NCBI GenBank assembly: GCA_021229015.1
Contig: CM037787.1
Coordinates: 41,038,629 to 41,102,628, forward strand
Length of the DNA: 64,000 bases
From: Solen grandis
Taxonomy: Eukaryota; Mollusca; Bivalvia; Adapedonta; Solenidae
Direction of reading: 5' to 3'
Shown here: one piece after another, positions 22,553-41,138 of the stretch
How positions within the stretch are numbered: the stretch's first letter is position 1
How the letters are laid out: the number at the start of each line of letters is the position of its first letter
Notes under the pieces: model-generated
The model's database searches: none
What the model was told of the DNA's origin: nothing
Seen by the model: the letters and a program-made list of their open reading frames with translations, nothing else
Translations under genes and position numbers: made by a program

Positions 22553-24689
22553 ATTATTATTTTTCTAACCCTTTTTTGTGAACGGCATATCACCATGATA
22601 GAAAAAAGCCACAATTATGAAATTTTTACCAGTTTCTTATATTTATCTGATCTTGATCCTAACGTTGAGAAAATTTTCATTTTTGTCTTATTTTTGCCGC
22701 TAGGGGGCGCTTTGAAAAAAATCTACAAATGCTAATAACTCTGTTATTTGAGGTCCGATTCAGATGTGGTTTTTTGCATTGTGTTCCTTGTCAAAAGCCT
22801 AATCAAATATCATAGTTTCAAAAATCTGCGTATATAAAACTGTTTGACTACGGAAGGTTGAAAGTTCGAACCTCGCAAAAAACAGTGAAAATGAGGGTAG
22901 GTCTACGAAAAAAGTGCCCATTTTTATTGGAATTGAGATAAAAGAATTTTGTTTGTTGCATATGATTTGCAAGACATATACGCACAAAATATATGGGGTG
23001 GCGAATTCGGGAAATGCATGGTTTGTCCACAGAACGCGGTCAAACTTAACCAATATTTTCGAAAAATCAACATTTTCAAAGCATGACTGTTAAGATTTTT
23101 TGCAGCTCCTGACTTTATTTTTAGTTCAATTTCAATGAAATTTTCACATTTAATGTAAAACTATGTTCTTAAGTGTAAAATAAATATAAAAAGTAAAAAT
23201 GCATTGTAAAGGTCAAGGTCATATTAGGATAATTGTATATCAATTCGGCTTGAAATAGCTCAAAATCAAAAAACAATTCATAAACAATATATGAACAAAA
23301 GATTTAGTTTTAGAAAAGTTCTTTCTAATGATGTTTAGATTTTGAAGATCGGACTTGATTTGGTCATTATACGGCAGTCAAAAGTTTGATCCTTTTTTTT
23401 CGAATAATTGTAAATCAGGTTTTATGTTTCAAATTTTGATACATAAGAATAAAAAGTTTGATTTGTGCGACTAGTATACTTGATTGAACTATTTGCTGCT
23501 TTGCTAGGTACCTAATGGTAAAATTTTAATCTATTTTCTTTCTCATTTTGCCGCTAGGGGGCGCTTTTCTTGAAATCATTCTTTTGCTTATAACTCAAAA
23601 AGTTGAAGTTCGGTTCGAATGCGGTTTTTTTTGCATTCTGTTCCCTGTTGATAGCCTAATAAAATATGATAGGAATCGAGAGTCCGTGTGGCTGAAAGCT
23701 TTTGAGCTACGGAAGGTTGAATGTTCGAACCTCGCAAAAAAACAATAAAAAAAACCTGTGCAAATGAGGGTAGGTCTACGAAAAACCTATCCGTTTTTTT
23801 TTTAGAAATCAGATTGAAGAATTCCGTCTCCTGCATACCATTTGAAAGACGTATACACACAAAATATATGGGTGGCGAATTTAAGAAATGCGTGGTTTGT
23901 CCACTAGAAACGGTCAAACTTCACTTAAATTTAGGAAAAATTATAATTCCAAAAACATGTTTTTTTTTGTCGCTCCTGACTTTATGTTTTGTTTATTCGT
24001 CATGAAATTTGTACACGTTATGGTTTTTAAGTTTGAAAGGGCCTCGCAATTAAAAAGTTAACAAAACAAAACATTGAAAAGGTCAAGGTCATATTATGAT
24101 AAGTGTGTTTTTATTCGGCCACAAAGTGCTCCAAATCTAAAAAATATTTATTAGAGTAATTTTTTTGAAGATCGGACTTGATCTGTTCATTTTACGGCAG
24201 TCCAAAGTTTGATCCTTTTTTGGAATAATTGTTAATCAGTTTTTATGCTTGAAATTGTGATATATAAGAAAAAGAATGTTCGACTAGTGCGACTTATATA
24301 CTTGTTTGAACTATTTGCTGTTTTTGCAATTTTGTTTCTCATTTTGCCGCTAGAGGGCGTTTTGCTTAAAATCACTCTTTTGCTTATAACTCAAAACGTT
24401 AAAGTCTGATTGAAATGCGGTTTTCAGCATTTTGTTCCTTGTTGACAGCACCAAAAATGTGATGGATTTCTAAGGATAGGTTATGGGAAAATATTTGCGT
24501 TAGAAGAGTTTGAATGTTCTAACATTGCAAAAAAAAATAAAAAAAAAAAAAAAATGTGCTAATGAGAGTAGGTCTTCAAAAAACCTTTTCGTTCTGTTTC
24601 ATATTGAAAAATTGTGGCTGAGTTGAAATAAAGTGTTCAAGTTGATTAGGTTAAAAGCGAAAACCGAGATACCGCTTGCGGTTCTAGTT
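22553..24689 (+). mobile_element. Family E5 array, unit 2 (headless)
   Basis: It starts directly after the tail of unit 1 at the conserved TTATTATTATTTTTCTAACC and ends with GCGAAAACC, the hairpin ACCGCTTGCGGT and TCTAGTT. It holds three monomers. It is very similar to unit 3 in order and spacing. Confidence 0.75.
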
Positions 24690-26818
24690 ATTATTATTAT
24701 TTTTCTAACCCTTTTTTGTGAACGGCATATCACCATGATAGAAAAAAGCCACAATTATGAAATTTTTACCAGTTCCTTATATTTATGTGAACTTGATCCT
24801 AACGTTGAGAAATTTTTCATTTTTGTCTTATTTTTGCCGCTAGGGGGCGCTTTGAAAAAAATCAACAAATGCTAATAACTCTGTTATTTGAGGTCCGATT
24901 CAGATGTGGTTTTTTGCATTGTGTTCCTTGTCAAAATCCTAAACAAAAATGATAGGTTGCAAAAATCTGCGTATATAAAACATTTTGACTACGGAAGGTT
25001 GAAAGTTCGAACCTCGCAAAAAACAGTGAAAATGAGGGTAGGTCTACGAAAAAAGTGCCCATTTGTATTGGAATTGAGATAAAAAAATTTTGTTTGTTGC
25101 ATATGATTCGCAAGACATATACGCACAAAATATATGGGGTGGCGAATTCGGGAAATGCATGGTTTGTCCACAGTACGCGGTCAAACTTAACCAATATTTT
25201 CGAAAAATCAACATTTTCAAAGCATGACTGTTAAGATTTTTTGCAGCTCCTGACTTTATTTTTAGTTCAATTTCTATGACCTTTTCACATTTTATGTAAA
25301 ACTATGTTCTTAAGTGTCACATAATATAAAAAGTAAAAATGTATTGTAAAGGTCAAGGTCATATTAGGATAATTGTATATCAATTCGGCTTGAAATAGCT
25401 CAAAATCAAAAAACAATTCATAAACAATATATGAACAAAAGATTTAGTTTTAGAAAAGTTCTTTCTAATGATGTTTAGATTTTGAAGATCGGACTTGATT
25501 TGGTCATTTTACGGCAGTCCAAAGTTTGATCCTTTTTTTCGAATAATTGTAAATCAGGTTTTATGTTTCAAATTTTGATACATAAGAATAAAAAGTTTAA
25601 TTTGTGCGACTAGTATACTTGATTGAACTATTTACTGCTTTGCTAGGTACCTAATGGTAAAATTTTAATCTATTTTCTTTCTCATTTTGCCGCTAGGGGG
25701 CGCTTTTCTTGAAATCATTCTTTTGCTCATAACTCAAAAAGTTGAAGTTCGGTTCGAATGCAGTTTTTTGCATTCTGTTCCCTGTTGATAGCCTAATAAC
25801 ATTTGATAGGAATCGAGAGTCCGTGTGGCTGAAAGCTTTTGAGCTACGGAAGTTGGATTTCGAACCTCGCAAAAAAAACCTATCCTTTTTTTTTTAGAAA
25901 TCAGATTGAAGAATTCCGTCTCCTGCATACCATTCGAAAGACGTATACACACAAAATATATGGGGTGGCGAATTTAAGAAATGCGTGGTTTGTCCACTAG
26001 AAACGGTCAAACTTCACTTAAATTTAGGAAAAATTATAATTCCAAAAACATGTTTTTTTTTGTCGCTCCTGGCTTTATGTTTTGTTTATTCGTCATGAAA
26101 TTTTTACACGTTATGGTTTGTTAAGTTTGAAAGGGCCTCACAATTAAAAAGTTAACAAAACATTGAAAAGGTCAAGGTCATATTACGATAAGTGTGTTTT
26201 TATTCGGCCCCAAAGTGCTCCAAATCTAAAAAATATTTCATTGCGAGTATTGAACAAAAGTTTTAGTTCTAAATAGTTCTTTCGTATAATGTTTAGTTTT
26301 TGAAGATCGGACTTGATCTGTTCATTTTACGGCAGTCCAAAGTTTGATCCTTTTTTGGAATAATTGTTAATCAGTTTTTATGCTTGAAATTGTGATATAT
26401 AAGAAAAAGAATGTTCGACTAGTGCGACTTATATACTTGTTTGAACTATTTGCTGTTTTTGCAATTTTGTTTCTCATTTTGCCGCTAGAGGGCGTTTTGC
26501 TTAAAATCACTCTTTTGCTTATAACTCAAAACGTTAAAGTCTGATTGAAATGCGGTTTTCAGCATTTTGTTCCTTGTTGACAGTACCAAAAATGTGATGG
26601 ATTTCAAAGGATAGGTTATGGGAAAATATTTGCGCTAGAAGAGTTTGAATGTTCTAACATTGCAAAAAAAAAAAGAAAAAAAAATGTGCTAATGAGAGTA
26701 GGTCTTCAAAAAACCTTTTCGTTCTGTTTCATATTGAAAATTGTGGCTGAGTTGAAATAAAGTGTTCAAGTTGATTAGGTTAAAAGCGAAAACCGAGATA
26801 CCGCTTGCGGTTCTAGTT
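24690..26818 (+). mobile_element. Family E5 array, unit 3 (headless)
   Basis: It is a near-duplicate of unit 2, with the same internal motif spacing to within a few bases and the same ACCGCTTGCGGT tail. It implies a recent unit-scale duplication of about 2.1 kb. Confidence 0.75.
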
Positions 26819-26821
26819 TTT

Positions 26822-29228
26822 AGGTTTTCGCATCGCAGTGCGAAAACCTATTGTTCTTCTTCTGTTTTATTAGGTTTTCGCACCTCGCAGTGCGAAAACC
26901 TATTGTTCTTCTTCTGTTTTATTTTTTTTTTTTTTTTTTTTATTATTTTTCTAACCTTTTTTTGTGAACGGCATATCACCATGATAGAAAAAAGTCACAT
27001 GTTTGAAATTTTAATCAGTTATTACCACGTATTTGAACTTGATCCTAACGTTGAGAAAATTTTCATTTATGTCTTACTTTTCCCGCCAGGGGGCGTTTTG
27101 TATGAAATTTATTAATGGCTAATAACTCACTTATTTGAGGTCCGATTCAAATGCGGTTTTTTGCATTCTTTTCCTTGTTGATAGTCAAATAAAATATGAT
27201 AGATTTCGAGGGTACGTGTCGCTGAAAGTATTTGAGCTACAGAAGGTTGAATGTTCGAACCTCGCAAAAAACTGTGCAAATGAGGGTAGGTCTACGAAAA
27301 ACCTATCCATTTTTCTTAGAGATCAGATAGAAGAATTCTGTTTGCTGCAAATGATTTGCAAGACATATACGCACAAAATATATGGGGTGGCGAATTTAAG
27401 AAATGTATGGTTTGTCCTCTGCAAATGGTCAAACTTCACTAAATTTTAGGAAAAGTTTAAAGTTTCAAAAACATGTTTTTTATCGCTTCTGACTTTATTT
27501 TTTGTTAATTCTTCATGATATTTTCACAAGTTATGTATTGTTAAGCCTGAAAGGGGATCACAATTAAAAATTTTAAAAATAATTGAAAAGGTCAAGGTCA
27601 TGTTACGATTCTTGTGTTTTTATTCGGCCCCAAATAGCTCAAAAACTAAAATATTTCTTTGAGAGTATATGAACAAAAGTTTTAGTTATTCAAGAGCTCT
27701 TTCCAGTGATGTTTAGTTTTTGAAGATCGGACTTGAATTTGTCATTTTAACGGCAGTCCAAAGTTTGATACCTTTATCAAACAATTATAAATCCGTATGT
27801 TTCCTCCTTTTTGCAGCTCCTGACCTTATTTTTTGTTCAATCTTCATCATTTTTTCACTGTTTATGCATTTTTATAATACAAATAAACTCATAAAAAAAA
27901 TCAAGTATAATATGCAAAGGTCAAGGTCATATACCAATTATTATTATTATTATCGGCATAAAATAGCTCCAAATCTAAAAATATTTTATAGAAAGTATAT
28001 GAACAAAAGTTTTAGTCTGTGAAGAGATCTTTCCATTGGTGTTTAGTTTTTGAAGATCGGACTTGATTTGGTCATTTTACGGCAGTCCAAGTTTTGATCC
28101 TCTTTAAGAACAATTGTAAATCATTTTTATGCTTCAAATTGTGATATATAAGGAATAGAATGTTTGACTTGTGCGACTTGTATACTTGATTGAACCATTT
28201 GTTCGGTGACATCAATTTGAAATGACACAAAAAAGATAATGCGATATTTCATGAAAATGATAGTAATTCAATGCAACAGTTGTTCGTAATAGTGTTGAGT
28301 GGCATATTGCATTGTCGTGTGTCATTTTATACTGTTGTTTGTCGTTTGCAATTGTTGTTTATCAAATACAATTGTCATTTGTCTCCATCAAAAAGCTAAA
28401 CACACATATAACATTGCAGTACTCGAAGTCCGTAAAAAATGTTTTCAAGTTTACGACTACATAACAGACAGGTAATACTCAAAAGTATTCTTCTTGGTAA
28501 AAAGTCTGATTATACATTGCGACAAAAATGTTGAATGATCACTGTTAACAGTATTCAACAAGCCATTGAACGAAGAAATATGTTTTTCGAATCATGCGAC
28601 TCATGAACTGAATGGAATTGCTTTCATGAAAACTGATGATATCGCGATTTCATAACTGACAGGTAATACTCAACAATACTCTCTTCGGTAAAAAGTCTGC
28701 TTAAACATTGCGACAGAAACGTTTCAAAGATCACTGTTAACAGTTCAACAAGCCATTGAACGAAGAAATATGTTTTTCGAATCATGCGACTCATGAACTG
28801 AATGGAATTGCTTTCATGAAAACTGATGATATCGCGATTTCATAACTGACAGGTAATACTCAACAATACTCTCTTGGGTAAAAAGTCTGCTTAAACATTG
28901 CGACAGAAACGTTTTAAAGTTCACTGTTAACAGTATCAACAAGCAATTGAACGAAGAAATGTTTTTCGAATCATGCGACTCGTGAACTAATGAATTGCTT
29001 TCATGAAAACCGATGATATCGCGACTACATAACTGATAGGTAATACTCAAAAATCTTCTTTTGGGTAAAAAGTCTTCTTAAACATTGCGACAAAAGTGTT
29101 TGAAAGATTGCTGTTAACATTATAAACAAGCCACTGAACGAAGAAATATTTTCGAATCATGCGACTCGTGAACTTAATGGAATTTACTTTTTGCGAAAAC
29201 CGATGATATCGCGATTGCGATTCTAGTT
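26822..29228 (+). mobile_element. Family E5 array, unit 4 (double head, expanded tail)
   Basis: Two heads (26822, 26872) are followed by a T-run and a shorter interior. Near the 3' end the GGTAAAAAGTC block recurs at 28496, 28687, 28877 and 29064, giving tandem units of about 190 bp. The tail has GCGAAAACC, the hairpin ATCGCGATTGCGAT and TCTAGTT. Confidence 0.75.
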
Positions 29229-30868
29229 TTTATTATTATTTTTCTAACCCTTTTTTGTGAACGGCATATCACCATGATAGAAAAAAGCCACAATTATGAA
29301 ATTTTTACCAGTTCCTTATATTTTTGTGAACTTGATCCTAACGTTGAGAAAATTTTCATTTTTGTCTTATTTTTGCCGCTAGGGGCGCTTTGAAATTTTT
29401 TTACAAATGCTAAAACTCTGTTATTTGAGGTCCGATTCAGATGTGGTTTTTTGCATTGTGTTCCTTGTCAAAACCTAATCAATATGATAGGTTACAAAAA
29501 TCTTGCGTATATAAAACTTTTTGACTACGGAAGGTTGAACGTTCGAACCTCGCAAAAAACAGTGAAAATGAGGGTAGGTCTACAAAAAAAGTGCCCATTT
29601 TATTCAGAGATGAGATAAAAGAATTTTGTTTGTTGCATATGATTCGCAAGACATATACGCCAAAATATATGGGTGGCGAATTCGGGAGATGTATGGTTTG
29701 TTCACAGTACGCGGTCAAACTTAACCAATATTTTCGAAAATCAACATTTTCAAAGCATGACTGTTAAGATTTTTTGCAGCTCCTTACTTTATTTTTAGTT
29801 CAATTTCTATGAAATTTTCACATTTAATGTAAACTATGTTCTTAAGTGTCACATAATATAAAAAGTAAAAAATGTATTGTAAAGGTCAAGGTCATATTAG
29901 GATTATTGTATATCAATTCGGCTTGAAATAGCTCAAAATTAAAAAACAATTCATAAACAATATATGAACAAAAGATTTAGTTTTAGAAAAGTTCTTTCTA
30001 AAGATGTTTAGATTTTGAAGATCGGACTTGATTTGGTCATTTTACGGCAGTCTGAAGTTTGATCTTTTTCAGGAATAATTGTAAATCAGTATTTTTGCTT
30101 CAAATTGTGATTTAAAGAAATAATGATTCAATAGCGCTTTCTTATACTTGATTGAACTATTAACTGCATTTCTAAGTACCTTATGGTAAAATGTTAATAA
30201 ATTTTGTTTCTCATTTTGACGCTAGGGGGCGTTTTGTTAAAAGTCACTAGGGGCTAATAACTCTGTTATTTGAGGTCCGATTCAAATGCAGTTCTTTGCA
30301 TTGTGTTCCTTGTCAGAAACTAAATAAAATATGAAAGGTTTCAATAATTTGCGTAAAAATACTTTCGTGCTACAGGAGGTTGAAAGTTCGAATCTCGCAA
30401 AAACTGTGAAATGAAGGTAGGTCTACGAAAAACCTACCCATTTTATTCAGAGATGAGATAGGAGAATTTTGTTTGTTGCATATGTTTCGCAAGACATATA
30501 CGCACAAAATATATGGTGTGGCTATTTTGAGAAATGCATGGTTTGTCCACAGTATGCGGTCAAACTTCACCAATATTTTCGAAAAATCAACATTTTAAAA
30601 ACATGACTTTTAAGGTTATTTGCAGCTCCTGACTTTATTTTTTGTTCAATCTTCATCATTATTTCCCTGTTTATGCATTTTTATTATACAAATAAAATCA
30701 TAGAAAAAAAAACAGCGAAGATATGCAAATGTCAAGGTCATATACCAATTATTGTTATTTTTATCGGGATAAAATAGCTTCAAATCTAAAAAATTTTTAT
30801 AAAAAGTATATGAACAAAAGTTTTAGTTTGTGAAGAGATCTTTTCCATTGGTGTTTAGTTTTTGAAGA
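29229..30868 (+). mobile_element. Family E5 array, unit 5 (truncated)
   Basis: It begins with the same TATTATTATTTTTCTAACCC junction and runs through two monomers. It breaks off within GAAGATCGG without a tail, and the following sequence is unrelated to the array. Confidence 0.7.
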
Positions 30869-31217
30869 TCGGGGGTTGAATTGGTTGAGTTATGACAGAA
30901 AGGCGAAAAGTGTACTTTTAACGAAATTGAAACGCTGTAGTTTCATGAACTTTGAGCCAAAAAATTATGATTTTCTTCAGCATTAACACACTGAAAGTGA
31001 AGTTGTTGTATATGCAAGGAATACTGTTTGGCACGTGATTATGATTTCATACATATTTAAGCAGAAAATTATTTATCAAAATTCATATAAAATCGACAAG
31101 TTGATGGTGTGGGGTTGAAATTTGCAGAAAAATGACGTTAGACTACAATGTGCAAAAGTCCTGTAAAATTCAAGTGATTCCGTCAACAAACATGGCAGAT
31201 TTCATGTTTTTGGATTA
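30869..31217. other. Non-repetitive stretch before the second gap
   Basis: I see no gene or RNA here. It ends at the run of Ns. Confidence 0.5.
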
Positions 31218-31317
31218 NNNNNNNNNNNNNNNNNNNNNNNNNNNNNNNNNNNNNNNNNNNNNNNNNNNNNNNNNNNNNNNNNNNNNNNNNNNNNNNNNNN
31301 NNNNNNNNNNNNNNNNN
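31218..31317. other. Assembly gap (100 N)
   Basis: Exactly 100 Ns. The sequence resumes inside a copy of the MITE found complete at 35005-35248. Upstream MORN5 exons could lie in this gap. Confidence 0.99.
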
Positions 31318-31481
31318 CTGCAGATCAGGCTTTATGTGGTACCTATTGAGTGCGTCAAAATGAGTCTATATGTGGGAAAGGGTTAATTAAATGAATATTT
31401 AAGTCCTATAGGATCTGTCTGATCTGAGTCTACTTTGTTTACCAATGCGTCAAAATGAGTCTATATGAAGTAAAGGGTTAA
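31318..31481 (+). mobile_element. Two 3' fragments of a TTAACCCTTTCCC MITE
   Basis: GTGCGTCAAAATGAGTCTAT followed by GGGAAAGGGTTAA ends at about 31384, and a second copy of the same terminus ends at about 31481. Both match the right end of the complete element at 35005-35248. The second ends about 13 bp before the MORN5 exon at 31495. Confidence 0.7.
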
Positions 31482-39752
<8,271 letters not shown>

Positions 39753-39953
39753 CCCTAGTGCAACTGGACATTTTGAAAACTGTGATCAGTAACCATGGAA
39801 ACAATGGAAACATTTTACATACCTTCTGACTTATGTGACCAAATTTTAGATACTTTTTTAAATTAACTTAATGTATTTATAAGATGTATTTAATCCTTTT
39901 TTTTTTTAAATACAGAGCTTTTGAATCCTGATAACTTTACATGGTCTTATTTC

Positions 39954-39959
39954 AATAAA
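39954..39959 (+). promoter_or_regulatory. Poly(A) signal of MORN5
   Basis: AATAAA lies about 200 bp after the stop codon in an AT-rich 3' region. Confidence 0.6.
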
Positions 39960-40367
39960 GTCTAAATCATACATTCATTTAAAATTTCAAACAGTTAATT
40001 TCTGTAGAATGTAAGTATATTCTGATCCATTTGAGTATTTTTGTCAGTAATTTTACATTTGTAAAATATTTACATTTGTTATTTCATTTACATCATAACG
40101 AATATTGTTTCCGTCCAATTTCTACATCATTTTGATTATCATGTAAAATAGTATTTTGATATTTATGTTGTTATATTCATGTGACATTGTGTTTGCGATT
40201 AAAATATCATATTGTCAAAGTCTTGTCTCTTTACCTTCCTGTACTGAGATTTTCAAATCATTAAATTTCACCATTTTCTTCAAAAGAATGGGATTGAGAC
40301 GGGTTGATAGACACCAAGTTCGTACACACACACCATGCCCACTTTTTTTATCACACATCATATATCG

Positions 40368-40385
40368 CGGGGGGGGGGGGGGGGG
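40368..40385. repeat. Poly-G tract next to a SINE
   Basis: A run of about 17 Gs directly precedes the tRNA-like head of the SINE. Confidence 0.9.
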
Positions 40386-40634
40386 CTGCCGTGGCCGAGC
40401 GGTTACAGTCGTGGACTACAAATCTCTCAGCCCCTCATTGCTGTGGGTTCGAATCCCGGTAGGGACTTCGGATTTTTCATGTGAGGAAGCCTTCCAGCTG
40501 GCTTGCGGTAGGTCGGTGGTTCTACTCGGGTACCTCTGTGCACTCGGGGTCTTCCTCCACCTATAATTCGCTGGACGTCGCTATATGATTGAAATACTAT
40601 CGCAGCGACTGTAAACCCCAATACAACTACAACA
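40386..40634 (+). mobile_element. Full-length SINE, family 1 (tRNA-Leu/Ser-like head)
   Basis: The head GCCGTGGCCGAGCGGTTA is an A-box and GTGGGTTCGAATCCCGGT a B-box. The long spacing between them is like a class II tRNA. The body runs through GAGGAAGCCTTCCAGCTGGC and CTGGACGTCGCTATATGATT to a CAATACAACTACAAC tail. It is the reference copy for this family in the window. Confidence 0.85.
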
Positions 40635-40952
40635 TCGTATATCAAAGCTATGACAGAATCGCTCACTTTACATCATCATTACACGATTTATACAAACAAG
40701 GAAAGGTGCAAGCAAATTCTTTACTTACACAAGGCGAATAAACCATCTCCTTTAATATACATCTTAATTTTATATCCGCTGTAATTCTGACAAACTCATA
40801 GAAGCAGCTTTATTATATATAAAAAGAAAAACAAAAAAACATTGGACCACCATAACATTATGAAAGTTACCCGTAATGAGAGTTCTTGCTGATTTGGTTC
40901 CTACACATTTACAACGATAAGTAATGGTAAGAGGGTAGGGTACGTATAAGGG

Positions 40953-40958
40953 TTTATT
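40953..40958 (-). promoter_or_regulatory. Candidate poly(A) signal for the 41-47 kb transporter
   Basis: AATAAA on the minus strand lies about 180 bp after the stop codon. Confidence 0.45.
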
Positions 40959-41138
40959 TTGACATCTAAAATAGAATGAAAAATTCAAAATGAATACCAT
41001 ACATTATTTAATGGTTTGCATATTAGTGTTATAGTTTAAACAGCTTTGTAATACTCCCCCCCCCCCCCCAAAAAAAAAAAATGCCCTATAAACAGTCTCA
41101 CTATATACATATAGTATTTGGTACTACCAACGCTGTCA

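Noticed and set aside
20137..30573. Repeated open frames in the array (for example minus-strand peptides starting MVKFDR)
   Set aside because: The same peptide recurs wherever the monomer recurs, ends at repeat indels and has no domain. It is a by-product of repetition.
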